Positions 1 through 9,812 are shown, numbered from the stretch's first letter. The stretch is 64,000 bases of DNA from an uncultured Collinsella sp. (GCA_934654775.1 CAKUGR010000005.1:89445-153444); one strand, 5' to 3'. Notes: generated by a model not told the origin, from the letters alone. Made by a program: numbers and translations.

Positions 1-3000
1 TAGCCGTCAACAACGATAGGCTCACTTGCGTTGGGATTCGTGGCACCCGAGTACGCCTTCCAATCGAACGTCCATGAGCTCGCCAGCGCACCCGTAGGCG
101 TCGAAATATTCTCGACCGCCGCATTGGACTTGCCATCCCAATCGGACTTCATATGGGTCGGACGCGGGGCGCTCGGATCGACTACGACCTCGTCGGGATT
201 AGGCACAGTATCGCCGGCAGCATAGGCCCAGACGATCGTGTCGCGCGGCTTGAGCACGTAGTCGCTATCGAGCTGAGGTCCGGGAACACCGTTAACAAAG
301 TACGACCAAGCGCCAGCCAGCTTAGTGCCGTCAAGCGGGGAGACAAGGCTGTGAACGCCCCAGAAGCCCAGCTGATCGTACATCTCGGACTTGATACCCA
401 AAGCATCAAAGTAGGCGGCAGTGGCGTCCTTAATCGTCGTGCCCTCAACAAACACCTGCGTCGAAGGATCGGTCCAGCGCTGTGCCTTATCGTCCTTCTT
501 GCCGATGATCTCCATCGAGACAGAAACCTGACCGGGCATGGCACCATCGGAACCATAGACCCAGGTAATCTCATCGCCGGTCTTGAGCGTGTAGTTGCCG
601 GCGCCGACATTGGCCATCTTGCCGTTAACGAAGAACTGCCAGGACTTCCAGGTGCTTTCGTTAACCTGTACGGTCGAAAGCGTCACGTTCTTATTGAACG
701 GGGAAGTCAGCGAATTGAGGAACCAACCATACGAACCGGTTTGGACGTCGGCGCCAATACCGGCCTGCTTAAAGACCCGCTCGGAAAGATCGGCAGCAGT
801 TGCGCCCTCTTCCACCAGTGCAGTCGTAGGCTGCGCCCACGTCTGCTGGGCGCCCGAAGCGTCCTGACCGATAACGGTGCAGCTTACCGAAAGCTGGTCG
901 GTGGGTGCAGCGTCACCGTACTTCGAGTAGCACCAGACGACGGAGTCGCCCGCCTCGAGGGAGTAGCTGCCAGCGCCCACCGATGCGGCGACGCCGTTAA
1001 TGAACAGCTGCCAATACGCGCCCGTCGCTGAATCGTACGCAAGAGTGCGGCCTGCATCGAAAGGCGACGTAATGGAGTTGAGTACCCAACCCCAAGAGCC
1101 ATTGGGGTCATAGTCGACCTTGAGACCGGCCTGCTTAAAGAGCTCCTCGGAAAGATCGGCGGCCGTCGAGCCATTCTTGAGCGTGTACTGCGTCGCGGCA
1201 GCCCACGTCTGCTGCTTGCCCTTGGAATCGACGCCGATAACTGTGCACGTCGCCGTAACCTCGGGATCGTTTTGACCGCTCGTGCCCAGAACCGTGATCT
1301 TTGCCGATACGTCCTGGTTGGCAAGCTTGGCATACGCGGCATTGTCGGGATAGCGCTCAGCATAGCGAGCGTACTTCTCGCTCGTCAGGCGCGAGGAAAC
1401 GACAACCTTCGTGTTGTACTGCGGCTGCGTGACCTTGAGGTTCTCAGCAGAGACAATAGAGCTGTTGCTCGACTTAAACAGACGCCAGTCCTGTCCAGAC
1501 ATCGCGTCATAGCCAGGCAGGTCAACCGGAACAATGCCGAGGGACGTCGAATCGGTCGTTGCCTTGTTGTAGCTCCAGGCAAGGTTGCCGTCAGCATCCA
1601 GATACGCTTTCTGGAACGCGTGCATGTCGGCCGAAACGGCATTGGCGTCCTGGCCATTCAGAATGGCGGCAGCATAGCCGGCCTTCGCCTTTTCCATAAG
1701 AGAAAGCTCAGCATTGAGCTCGCCCTGGTCCTGCGGAGCAATCGCAAAGTCGAGGGTCTTGCTTGCCGTGACCTCGGCGTTCGACTTGTCGGTCACCGTG
1801 AGGGTGATCTTGGTCTTCGCTGCCTCGGTGCCAGGCAGCGGCTGATAGACCGTGCCCTTGTAACCGTTAAACGTGATGTCATCGGTGCTGGCGGAGTACT
1901 CAACCTTGTAGTACTTGCCGTCGATATTGAGCGTGCTCGTGCGCGGCATCTGCAGGTCGGCGGTTAGGCCGTCCTTATTGGCGACCGCGTCGGTGCCGGA
2001 GTACTTGATGTTGTCGTAGGTAAAGGCCGCATCGACCTTCTCCTGCAGCGCCTTCTTGTCGGCGGCGACCTTCTCGGGATCGCCCTTGACGGTCACGGTG
2101 AAGTCGTGCGAGCCGGTAAGCTTGATGTCGCCGCTCGTAACCGTAACCTTGGCGGTCAGCGTCACATCGCGATCGCTCGATGCGCGCGAAACCTTACCCG
2201 TCTTATCTTCCCAGCTATAACCAGAAACAAACAGGCGCTCGGTGTCGGAGCTTGTCCATTCAACAGAGAATTTCTTTGCGGAACCCGCCTTGTACGGAAG
2301 CGTGACATTTTGGGTCACGCCATCGGCGGACTCGCCCGCCGCGTAGCCAATCTGCAGGGATTCGGCGGCTCCGTCAAGAAGGTCTTGCAGTTTAGCCTCG
2401 TCCCAAGCAACCTGCACCGACTTGTTGGGCTGGTAATGCTCGGTCTTGCCATCGCGCGACAGCTCAAACATCACATCGGCGCTACGCAGACCGTCGATGT
2501 TGTAACCGGTGTAGTCGTTGGGGTCAATGTAGAAGAACGTCACATTGCCGTTGGTCTTATCCTGAGCGTCGGAGATACCGACCGTGGCCTTGGCGTCCTT
2601 TGCCCCAAAGAGCACGCCGCCCTCGGAGACTTTAACGTCAACGTCGGTAAATCCCAGATCGGCAAGCTGCGCCTTCAGCGCATCATTGACGTTGCCACCC
2701 TTGGCGCTGTAGTCAACAACAATCTGCTTATTGGCATCGTTGAGCTTTTGGACTGCAGCCTCAAGCGAGCCCGCGGCGATAACCTTGTTGGCGGAGACGA
2801 GCTCGACCGTCGAGCTGCCGCTCGTGGCAACAGCCTTCAGATACTTGCCAGCAGCAGATGCCGAGACCGTCGCCTCGGCGCCCGACATATCGGACAGCAG
2901 CGTCCAGTCGGCCTCCGGAGCCTTCGCATCGTCCGCCGCATACCAGGCAACAGTCGCCTGACCGGTGACGTCGATACCGTTGGTGGCCGAACCGTCAGCG

Positions 3001-5498
3001 CGCTTGGCCTGCACTGTCGCCTTGACGCCGTCGCCCGAAACGAGATGGACCGAATCGCTATTGATCTGCGGGTTGGCGATCACGCGCAGCAGGTTGTACT
3101 CCCCCGCCGTGGTGACGCTATCGGACGAAACCCATTCAACCGTGTTGTCGAGGGCGCTCGCCGTAACTTTGATGCGCTTGCCAACAAGCGCGTCCGAAAT
3201 GGTCAGGCTGCCATCGGTCTTATCGATGCCGTCGGTGAGCTCGGTCCAATCGGCATCGCCCTCGCCCTTGGCATACCACGCCATGGTGAGCTCGGCATCG
3301 TCGGGCACGTCCTTGGTCGAGCCCGACCAGCTACCCGGAACCTGCACACTCGGCGTGATCTTTGAACCCACGCTGAGCGTAACGTTCTTATTGGCAAGCT
3401 CAATGCCCGCCAGTTTGTACTGGCCCTTGAGCGTCACCGGACCAAGCGGAGCGACAGACTGCGTGCCGCCGTAGGAGCTCTTCTTCTGCGTGCTGGAAAC
3501 GGTATTTTCGCTTGCAACCTTCACGCGCAGGTACTTGCCAGCATAGGCGGTGTCAACGGTATAGGTCGCCTCGGTGGCACCGGGGATATCGGTGTAAGCG
3601 GAGTCATAGCTCGAGCTGCTATTTGCATACTGCCACTGGTAGGTCACATTATCGGTGCGGTCGATATAGCTGTAGCGCGAACCGTCCTTTTTGCGCACCT
3701 TAGTCTTGAGCGTATCGCCTACGTGCACGCCATTGGTGGGAGAGCCCTCAAACTGTACGTCGTACAGCTCAACCTGGCCCGCGACGGAAACGGGACCCGC
3801 CGCATAGTAGGGCTTCTGCTCGCCATAGCCGCCGTTGGCCTTGGCCACGACGTAGTAGCCCTTAAGGGCGGCGGTCACCGTCAGGGTGTTGCCGGTCTCA
3901 CCCTCGATAGGCATGTTGCACGAACTTGCGGTGTTCGAGGTGCCCTTATACCACTGCCACGTGACATGTGAATCGGTGGTAACGTCGGTGGAACCCGCCT
4001 TGGCGGTCGCCGTAATCGTGGAACCAACCTCGACTTTGCCCGAAGTCGGGCTCATAGTCACGCTCGTGATATTAATTGAACCGGCAGCAGCAACGAGAGC
4101 GCCCGTGTTGTTGGCCATGCTCGAAGAGCCGATCTTCGAGGACACCTTGCACTTGAGGTACTTGCCACCCAAAGCATCGGTTAGCTCGAGGGTCTCACCC
4201 GTGGCACCCGCAATGTCGGCATACGTGCCACTCTTGGTGTCAGAGCACTGCCACTGATAGTTGAGCTTGCTCGCGTCGACGAATGCGCCGTACGCGCCGC
4301 CCTTCTCCTTGGCGCGAGCCTTAGCAGTATCCCCCACCACAAAGACGCTCGTGTCGTCCTTGGTGTTGATAATGGACACGGCCGAAAGCTCAACCGCACC
4401 GGCCTGTTTGACCTTGCTGGAAGTGGTCTTGTTCACTGTGTTGACGCCAGCGTTGGCCTCGACCCTGATGTACTTGCCCTCAAGGTCGTCGCCCACCACA
4501 AGCGAAGCACCCGTCTCGCCCTCGATCTTGGTAAAACCCGAGTACTGCGAGGTGGATGCGGACCACGTGTAGGTAACCTTGGCGTCGGCGGGGGCTTGCT
4601 GATAATAGCTTATGTACGGAGTCGCCGTAAGGGTGTCGCCTATGCTAGGCGCGTCGCTATTCAGCTTAACGCTGTTAAGCTCCATCTGCCCGGCGCCCAG
4701 CACGGGACCGGGGATGCTGTTGGGATTAATGCCCGAGCCGTACGAAACGGAGGGGCCGTAGTAGTCCTTGCCATCTGCCGTCACCTTGCAGATGAAGTAT
4801 TTGCCCTCCATCGCGTCAGTGATGGTGAGCGACTGCTCGTGGCCTACGACCTCGGCGTAATCGGCGGCGTCGCTGCTCGCCCTGGTCGTGCCGGCGAGCC
4901 AGGTGTAGGTCCAGGTGCCGGGATTGGCGACGGACTCAGTCGAAGTGCCGTACCAGTCATCCTCGACCTCGTCGTACATGTTTGCCCAGAGCGTATCGCC
5001 CGCGTTGAGCGCGCCAGACTTCGTGGAATACGAGTTGTCCTTATCCTTGACGTCCTGAATGAAGACCTTTGCCTCACCGGAAAGCGTTGTGGCGGACGCG
5101 GCGGCAACGGCGTCCTTCTGCTCCGAAGTAGCAAGCACCGCGGGAGAGTTCTCGGACTCAGTCGCGTTGTCTGCTGCAGTGTCATCGCCATTCGCGGCAC
5201 TCGCAGTTGCGCCCTGATCTGCGCCGGCGCCATCAGCAGCAGCGCTCGCCGCCGCACTGTTCGCGCCAGTATCGGCAGCAGCGTCATCGTCTGCCGCCGC
5301 GCCCTCGCCGGCCGTCGCAGTCTGAGCCACGGCCTCGACAATGCCCTCGGCGCCCTCGGCCCAAAGTTGCGCCGGCGTGGTGCCAAAAGCCATGGCAAAA
5401 GCCAGGAACGCCACCAAACCGCGCTTGGCTACGCCACGGGCAATCGCTCCATACGGACGCCACGAGGCGCGCTGGTGCTCGTCCTCAAACATATCCAT
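1..5498 (-). CDS. Giant secreted Ig-like / DUF4430 (transcobalamin-like) repeat protein, C-terminus outside window
   Basis: The frame is open from ATG 5498 to the window edge (about 1,832 codons, no stop in the window). The N-terminus has a polar stretch and then a hydrophobic signal-like segment (residues 20-45), followed by an Ala/Asp-rich linker to about residue 125. Residues about 130-1050 are tandem Ig-like modules of about 95 residues with recurring YTW or YQW and GKY(L/F) motifs. Residues about 1050-1400 contain atrophied-BIG-like segments. Three DUF4430 modules follow (about 1419-1529, 1540-1651, 1660-1765), each with a GW-LNS or equivalent motif, SPF/SPL, and F(I/V)NG before a GD/RD-x-(I/V)-W strand. 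DUF4430 is related to the C-terminal domain of transcobalamin. The last visible residues (SEPIVVDG) could begin a beta-propeller repeat. A cobalamin riboswitch lies upstream, so a role in cobamide capture at the cell surface is inferred. Confidence 0.85.
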   Translation of the reverse strand, partial: MDMFEDEHQRASWRPYGAIARGVAKRGLVAFLAFAMAFGTTPAQLWAEGAEGIVEAVAQTATAGEGAAADDDAAADTGANSAAASAAADGAGADQGATASAANGDDTAADNATESENSPAVLATSEQKDAVAAASATTLSGEAKVFIQDVKDKDNSYSTKSGALNAGDTLWANMYDEVEDDWYGTSTESVANPGTWTYTWLAGTTRASSDAADYAEVVGHEQSLTITDAMEGKYFICKVTADGKDYYGPSVSYGSGINPNSIPGPVLGAGQMELNSVKLNSDAPSIGDTLTATPYISYYQQAPADAKVTYTWSASTSQYSGFTKIEGETGASLVVGDDLEGKYIRVEANAGVNTVNKTTSSKVKQAGAVELSAVSIINTKDDTSVFVVGDTAKARAKEKGGAYGAFVDASKLNYQWQCSDTKSGTYADIAGATGETLELTDALGGKYLKCKVSSKIGSSSMANNTGALVAAAGSINITSVTMSPTSGKVEVGSTITATAKAGSTDVTTDSHVTWQWYKGTSNTASSCNMPIEGETGNTLTVTAALKGYYVVAKANGGYGEQKPYYAAGPVSVAGQVELYDVQFEGSPTNGVHVGDTLKTKVRKKDGSRYSYIDRTDNVTYQWQYANSSSSYDSAYTDIPGATEATYTVDTAYAGKYLRVKVASENTVSSTQKKSSYGGTQSVAPLGPVTLKGQYKLAGIELANKNVTLSVGSKITPSVQVPGSWSGSTKDVPDDAELTMAWYAKGEGDADWTELTDGIDKTDGSLTISDALVGKRIKVTASALDNTVEWVSSDSVTTAGEYNLLRVIANPQINSDSVHLVSGDGVKATVQAKRADGSATNGIDVTGQATVAWYAADDAKAPEADWTLLSDMSGAEATVSASAAGKYLKAVATSGSSTVELVSANKVIAAGSLEAAVQKLNDANKQIVVDYSAKGGNVNDALKAQLADLGFTDVDVKVSEGGVLFGAKDAKATVGISDAQDKTNGNVTFFYIDPNDYTGYNIDGLRSADVMFELSRDGKTEHYQPNKSVQVAWDEAKLQDLLDGAAESLQIGYAAGESADGVTQNVTLPYKAGSAKKFSVEWTSSDTERLFVSGYSWEDKTGKVSRASSDRDVTLTAKVTVTSGDIKLTGSHDFTVTVKGDPEKVAADKKALQEKVDAAFTYDNIKYSGTDAVANKDGLTADLQMPRTSTLNIDGKYYKVEYSASTDDITFNGYKGTVYQPLPGTEAAKTKITLTVTDKSNAEVTASKTLDFAIAPQDQGELNAELSLMEKAKAGYAAAILNGQDANAVSADMHAFQKAYLDADGNLAWSYNKATTDSTSLGIVPVDLPGYDAMSGQDWRLFKSSNSSIVSAENLKVTQPQYNTKVVVSSRLTSEKYARYAERYPDNAAYAKLANQDVSAKITVLGTSGQNDPEVTATCTVIGVDSKGKQQTWAAATQYTLKNGSTAADLSEELFKQAGLKVDYDPNGSWGWVLNSITSPFDAGRTLAYDSATGAYWQLFINGVAASVGAGSYSLEAGDSVVWCYSKYGDAAPTDQLSVSCTVIGQDASGAQQTWAQPTTALVEEGATAADLSERVFKQAGIGADVQTGSYGWFLNSLTSPFNKNVTLSTVQVNESTWKSWQFFVNGKMANVGAGNYTLKTGDEITWVYGSDGAMPGQVSVSMEIIGKKDDKAQRWTDPSTQVFVEGTTIKDATAAYFDALGIKSEMYDQLGFWGVHSLVSPLDGTKLAGAWSYFVNGVPGPQLDSDYVLKPRDTIVWAYAAGDTVPNPDEVVVDPSAPRPTHMKSDWDGKSNAAVENISTPTGALASSWTFDWKAYSGATNPNASEPIVVDG

Positions 5499-5639
5499 TT
5501 GTCTCCTACTGTCTGCACTTGGAGCATTGCCCAGCGGCTGCCCCACATCATCGCGCATATTGCGCTCGAGTACCCCCATCGGGGTCCCCCTTCCCTCCAG
5601 AGCCCAACGCGTACCGGCGGCATGCGCCGCGGCCGCGTA

Positions 5640-5822
5640 CAAGATGGGAGGCGATCCGACTTAACCTTACCGACCCGGGCGCGCCGTCCGATCTGCGACG
5701 CGACCATCCCGGGCCAAGAGGAATTACGGTTACTGGTACAGCCGGGGACTTGCACCCCGATTCTCCCAAACGCGCAGGAAAACCGCGCATTCGTGCGTCT
5801 CCGCACCACCATCTAGGCCATC
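5640..5822 (-). promoter_or_regulatory. Cobalamin (B12) riboswitch
   Basis: Read on the minus strand, the leader of the giant surface protein carries the conserved core: GGGAGAAT, then GGGGTGCAAGTCCCC, then a CTGTACCAGTAACCGTAA segment that matches the usual C-G-CCCGC-ACTGT-A block. Near its 3' end is AAGTCGGATCGCC, which resembles the B12 box. The order and spacing fit the cobalamin riboswitch class. About 140 nt separate it from the start codon and contain strong hairpins (around 5565-5590 and 5610-5642) that could be the expression platform. No clear T-tract terminator was seen, so translational control is possible. Confidence 0.85.
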
Positions 5823-5824
5823 GA

Positions 5825-5852
5825 TTATTACTGTCGATATGGTAGCACGCAA
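5825..5852 (-). promoter_or_regulatory. Candidate promoter for the riboswitch transcript
   Basis: On the minus strand TTGCGT (5847-5852) lies 16 bases before TAATAA (5825-5830), just upstream of the riboswitch start. It is a reasonable sigma-70 match, but it partly overlaps the T-tract of the preceding terminator. Confidence 0.45.
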
Positions 5853-5878
5853 AAGGGCCCCGCACACAGGCGAAGCCC
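5851..5878 (-). terminator. Rho-independent terminator after the AarF-like gene
   Basis: Minus-strand hairpin with GGGC...GCCC outer pairs and CGC...GCG inner pairs, followed by TTTT. It sits 50 bases past the stop of the AarF/ABC1 gene. Confidence 0.6.
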
Positions 5879-5929
5879 AAGGTAAAAGCTATAGTTTGCG
5901 ATAGGAAAATGCGGTGCCGGCCGCAGCCC

Positions 5930-7693
5930 CTAGTGCTTTCCGCCGTGGCTGTTGCGCCAGATCTCGCGCCCCAGCATGAGTGCCAGCACCAGCGCGCTCA
6001 CGTAGCCAAAAAGGCCGATGACCGGAATACCAAACACAACCGGCTCGATGCGCGCGTAATAGACCACCGACGAACCGATAAACAGGCCGGCGATAACGAT
6101 GGCCATCGACATACGATCGACGATGCCGCCAATCTGACGCAGTGCCTTATCGCTACTCATAAGCTGCAGGTTCAGCTTGAGTTGACCGCGCGTGAGCATG
6201 CGCGACGCCAGCCCCAGATACTCGGCCGCCTCGAGTGAACCCTTGGCCGCACGGTAGCTGCTCGCCGCAAAATCGCGCCCCATATCGCGCATGCGCGCAT
6301 AGGTGCTTTTCTCGTTTTTGATATGCGTCTGGATGATCTGGATCATGTTGACGTTGGGCATGTACTCGGTCAGCAGACCCTCGAGCGTCACCATGCCGCG
6401 GGCGAACATCGTCACCACGCTCGGCAACTCAACGTCGTTTTTACGCGCCAGGTTTAGCAGCGAGGTCAAAAACTCGCCGATATCCAGGTCCTTAAGGTCG
6501 AGGCCCGCAAAGTCGGCAACGATAAAGTCCAAATCGGACAAAAAGGCCGAATGGTCGAGCTCGGCCGAATCGCCGCGCGTCACGGCAAAGCGCATGAGCG
6601 AGTCCTTGAGCTTGGGCACGTCGCCCTCGGCCACGGCAAAAATCATGTCCTTGACGATACCGCGGTCGTGGCTCGACATGCGCCCGACCATGCCCAGGTC
6701 AATAAAGTAGACGATGCCATCCTTGAGGATGATGTTTCCCGCATGCGGGTCGGCATGGAAAAAGCCGTCATCGAGCACCTGCGTCGAATAGTCCTCGACA
6801 ATCGCCGAGCCGATCTTTTCCAGGTCATAGCCCTCGGCCACCAGGCGCTCGGGATCGGCAATCGAGATGCCGTCGACGTAATCCATGACCACGACATGCT
6901 CGGTACACAGATCCAGATAGGACTTGGGGCACGTCACGCCATGGACGCTCTTATGGAACTCATAAAAATCGTTGAGGTTTTTGGCCTCGGCCAAAAAGTT
7001 GGTCTCCTCGCGAAACGAGGCCCACAGCTCCTCGACGACGGCATGTAAGTCAACAAACTGGTCGGTGTTGACGAACTTGGAAACGATGCGCACCACCGAA
7101 CGGATGATGTCGATGTCCTGCGCCATGACCTGCTGTGCGCCGGGGCGCTGCACCTTAACGGCCACGTCCTCGCCGGTCACCAGGCGGGCGCGGTGCACCT
7201 GTGCAAGAGAAGCGCTTCCGAGCGGGTTGGGATCGATCGCATCGAACATCTGCCCCAGGCGCTGGCCATATTCCTCTTCCAGACACCGGAGCACTACCTC
7301 ATACGGAACCGGCTCTACGTCGGAGCGCAGGCGACGGAGCTCGTCGCAAAACCGCTGTGGCAAAATCTCGGAACGGTTAGCCAGAATCTGCCCCATCTTG
7401 ACGAACATGGGGCCGAGCTCTTCGAGCAGGCGGCGTAGGCGCACCGGCGTGAGGTTATCCCACACGCGATACTTTTTGATCAGGCGAACGATCTGCCCAA
7501 TGCGCTCACGACGACCTGCCGGCGTGAGCTGGTATTCCTCGTCCGGCGCCATCGCGTCGGGCTCCTCGGGGACCATATCGACAGCGCGCGGCTTCTTGCG
7601 AGCGCCCGAGACGGCGGCATCGACCTCGTCGACAACCGCCGCCTCGTCACACAGGGGATCTTGATTGTTGTAATCGGTGGTGGAATCTGCCAT
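5930..7693 (-). CDS. AarF/ABC1/UbiB family atypical kinase
   Basis: The product is 587 aa. It has the ABC1-family hallmarks in order: a KxGQ-type motif (FVKMGQ, about residue 97), a GSASLAQVH loop (about 160), VAVKVQRP with the nucleotide-binding lysine (about 180), HADPHAGNI (about 322) and IDLGM (about 341). Two hydrophobic segments at the C-terminus (about 535-580) suggest a membrane anchor. Family members are protein-kinase-like ATPases linked to isoprenoid-lipid or quinone metabolism; the substrate here is unknown. The N-terminal 50 residues are acidic and probably disordered. The ATG at 7693 lies 8 bases after the stop of the small upstream gene, which ends in two tandem TAG codons, so the two genes are probably co-transcribed. 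Confidence 0.88.
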   Translation of the reverse strand: MADSTTDYNNQDPLCDEAAVVDEVDAAVSGARKKPRAVDMVPEEPDAMAPDEEYQLTPAGRRERIGQIVRLIKKYRVWDNLTPVRLRRLLEELGPMFVKMGQILANRSEILPQRFCDELRRLRSDVEPVPYEVVLRCLEEEYGQRLGQMFDAIDPNPLGSASLAQVHRARLVTGEDVAVKVQRPGAQQVMAQDIDIIRSVVRIVSKFVNTDQFVDLHAVVEELWASFREETNFLAEAKNLNDFYEFHKSVHGVTCPKSYLDLCTEHVVVMDYVDGISIADPERLVAEGYDLEKIGSAIVEDYSTQVLDDGFFHADPHAGNIILKDGIVYFIDLGMVGRMSSHDRGIVKDMIFAVAEGDVPKLKDSLMRFAVTRGDSAELDHSAFLSDLDFIVADFAGLDLKDLDIGEFLTSLLNLARKNDVELPSVVTMFARGMVTLEGLLTEYMPNVNMIQIIQTHIKNEKSTYARMRDMGRDFAASSYRAAKGSLEAAEYLGLASRMLTRGQLKLNLQLMSSDKALRQIGGIVDRMSMAIVIAGLFIGSSVVYYARIEPVVFGIPVIGLFGYVSALVLALMLGREIWRNSHGGKH

Positions 7694-7701
7694 CTGCGCT
7701 A

Positions 7702-8118
7702 CTACTCGGCCTCTTCGGCGCCCTCTGCGTCGTCGGGCTCAACGGACTCGACGGGCACCGAAGTCACGTTGTCCTCGACCGAATCGACGATGTCGCGCAC
7801 GTGGGCCAGGAAGGCCGTACGCTCGGGGGCGGTCATGACGCGGACGCGGGCCAGGATGAGCTCGTCGAGCACGCGCTGCGCCGCAGTCTCGCCCTGCATG
7901 CCCAGACGCTCGGTGAGATCGGAGATAGTGCCGCCGGCCTGCTCGAACATGTCGGACACGCTGCGGGCGATATCGGGGGTGGCGGCGTCCTTGCGGACCT
8001 GCTCGCCCTTGGTGCCCAGGTCGTCAAGGACCTTCTTGCCACCCTCGACGGCGACGGCAGCGGCGCCAAAGCCCACATTGATGGCGCCGTTAACAAGCTG
8101 ATCGAATTTCATAACCAT
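7702..8118 (-). CDS. Small phasin-like / coiled-coil protein, operon partner of the AarF kinase
   Basis: The product is 138 aa, hydrophilic and largely helical, with a central Gly/Ala-rich amphipathic stretch (GFGAAAVAVEGGKK) and an acidic tail rich in Glu and Asp. The pattern resembles phasin-like proteins often found next to ABC1 kinases, but no catalytic motif is visible. An in-frame TTG at 8130 is possible, but GGAG sits 6 bases before ATG 8118, so 8118 is preferred (ATG 8112 is a further alternative). It is followed 8 bases later by the kinase gene, and a shared function at the membrane is inferred. Confidence 0.75.
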   Translation of the reverse strand: MVMKFDQLVNGAINVGFGAAAVAVEGGKKVLDDLGTKGEQVRKDAATPDIARSVSDMFEQAGGTISDLTERLGMQGETAAQRVLDELILARVRVMTAPERTAFLAHVRDIVDSVEDNVTSVPVESVEPDDAEGAEEAE

Positions 8119-8189
8119 GGTTGGCTCCAATCATGAACAACTGCATTGGCCTTCTTGTACCCAAGATTGAAAGAAAGCGACAAAGCGTT

Positions 8190-9713
8190 TTATCTCACAT
8201 TGTCGTTCATCGCGAAGGAATTCTTCATGGCACAGCTCGTGGTGTAGAGTACCTTGCCCAGCAGAGCATCGGTCTCCACCCGCACGCGCTCGGCAAACTC
8301 CTCGTTGGCGCGGGCAAGCTCGGCGGGCACCTCAGCCTCAGGCAGCGCGGCTACGACAGCGTCAACGTCGTGAATCTGCTTGTGGCCCATGCCGCCGACC
8401 TTCTCCTGATAATCCTCGACCGCGCGACCGCACTCGTGGAAACGGACATCGGCCAGGGCGCCGATCAGGCGGTTGGCCCAGTAGAAGTTCTCGGACGTCA
8501 CGCGAGCCTGCGTGTCGGCATAGTACTCGGGCATGGTCTCGACGTTGGCGTACAGCGGCACGAGCGCGTTAAACGAGTTGGAGCCAAACGCCATCCACTG
8601 CACGGCGCGGTAGGCAGGCTGCGCATAGGGGCGCAGCTGCAGCACGGCGAGCTGGCTGTTGCGATTGATGCCGATGGGACGATAGGCGCCGCGCGTGGCG
8701 GGCGTACCCTTGCTGCCGTAGCAGTCGTACTCCGTGCCCTGGTAGTGGCTCGAAAGCACGTACTTGATGTCCTCGATGGTCACCTTGCGCTCGGGCACGC
8801 GGCTCCAGGGGATGTCGTCGCTCTCGGGCGTGTAGTCGGCCTCGGGACCGTCCCACACATCGCTGGGGTTGAGGCAGCGCTGCATATACCAGGCGCGCGG
8901 CGTGTTGTAAACGTGGTCGCTGTCGCTGTGCGAGCCAAAGGCTTCGCGCGGGTTAAAGACCGTCGCCGGACCGTCGCCCTCGACGCCCAGCGTCAGGTCC
9001 AGATGCCACTCGGCCATCCAGGAGCGCAGGTCGGCAGAGCACATGTGGTCGGCCTGGGCGCCCTCGGCGTCGTCCAGGTCAAAGCTGTCGATACCCAGCT
9101 GGTTGGGCATGGTCACATAGGCGTCATCGGGCACGCGCTTGGCAATCCAGTGGTGGCCACCGATAGTCTCGAGCCACCAAATCTCGTCCACATCACTAAA
9201 GGCGATGCCGTTGTTCTCATAGGTGCCGTAGCGCTCGAGCAGCTCGCCCAGAATGCGCACGCCGTCGCGGGCAGACTTGGCGTACGGCAGCACCAGGGTC
9301 ACCATGTCCTCCTCGCCCAGTCCGCCGGGCTGGGCCGGAACATAGCCGTCCTCGCCCTCGTTGCCCTTGGCGGGTACGTAGTCCACGAGCGGATCGGCGC
9401 CGCGGACGCGCTCGTTGGTGGTGAGGGTCTCGGTTGCGGACATGCCAACATTGAGCTCGTTGAAGCCGGCCTCGGCCCAAATGCCATGGCCCGGGACAAC
9501 GTCGGGGACGCTCGTGTAGCGCATGGGGTTGTCGGGCAGCTCAACGGTCAGGTGGCTCAGGACACTCGTGTAGACACGCGGCTGCTCGTCGGGATGCACC
9601 ACGCGCATGCGCTTGGGCTCAAACACCCCGTTGGACGAGTCCTCATTGCGGGCAACCAGCGTCGACCCGTCGTAGCTCGCGTTCTTACCAACCAAAATCG
9701 TTGTGCACGGCAT
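8190..9713 (-). CDS. pepD: C69 (U34) family dipeptidase
   Basis: The product is 507 aa. It begins MPCTTILVG followed by DGSTLVARNED, the characteristic start of peptidase family C69. These are N-terminal nucleophile hydrolases in which the cysteine near the N-terminus (Cys3) is the nucleophile after removal of the leading residues. Length is normal for the family. Another in-frame ATG at 9719 is too close to the strong AGGAGG; ATG 9713 has 6-base spacing and places the cysteine near the N-terminus, so it is preferred. The enzyme is expected to hydrolyse dipeptides, probably in the cytoplasm since no signal peptide is seen. The gene stands alone between the phasin-like gene and the MITE-like element. 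Confidence 0.9.
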   Translation of the reverse strand: MPCTTILVGKNASYDGSTLVARNEDSSNGVFEPKRMRVVHPDEQPRVYTSVLSHLTVELPDNPMRYTSVPDVVPGHGIWAEAGFNELNVGMSATETLTTNERVRGADPLVDYVPAKGNEGEDGYVPAQPGGLGEEDMVTLVLPYAKSARDGVRILGELLERYGTYENNGIAFSDVDEIWWLETIGGHHWIAKRVPDDAYVTMPNQLGIDSFDLDDAEGAQADHMCSADLRSWMAEWHLDLTLGVEGDGPATVFNPREAFGSHSDSDHVYNTPRAWYMQRCLNPSDVWDGPEADYTPESDDIPWSRVPERKVTIEDIKYVLSSHYQGTEYDCYGSKGTPATRGAYRPIGINRNSQLAVLQLRPYAQPAYRAVQWMAFGSNSFNALVPLYANVETMPEYYADTQARVTSENFYWANRLIGALADVRFHECGRAVEDYQEKVGGMGHKQIHDVDAVVAALPEAEVPAELARANEEFAERVRVETDALLGKVLYTTSCAMKNSFAMNDNVR

Positions 9714-9812
9714 GCGCATCCTCCTTGAGCGAAGAAATCAAACGGTACCAGTGTATCGCTTCGGCGCAAAAAGGGCGAAACCACGGCCCCTCGAGACCCC
9801 CTCGGAACCCCG

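Noticed and set aside
8121-9728. Plus-strand frame of over 500 codons opposite the dipeptidase
   Set aside because: Antisense shadow of a well-supported C69 gene with no family features.
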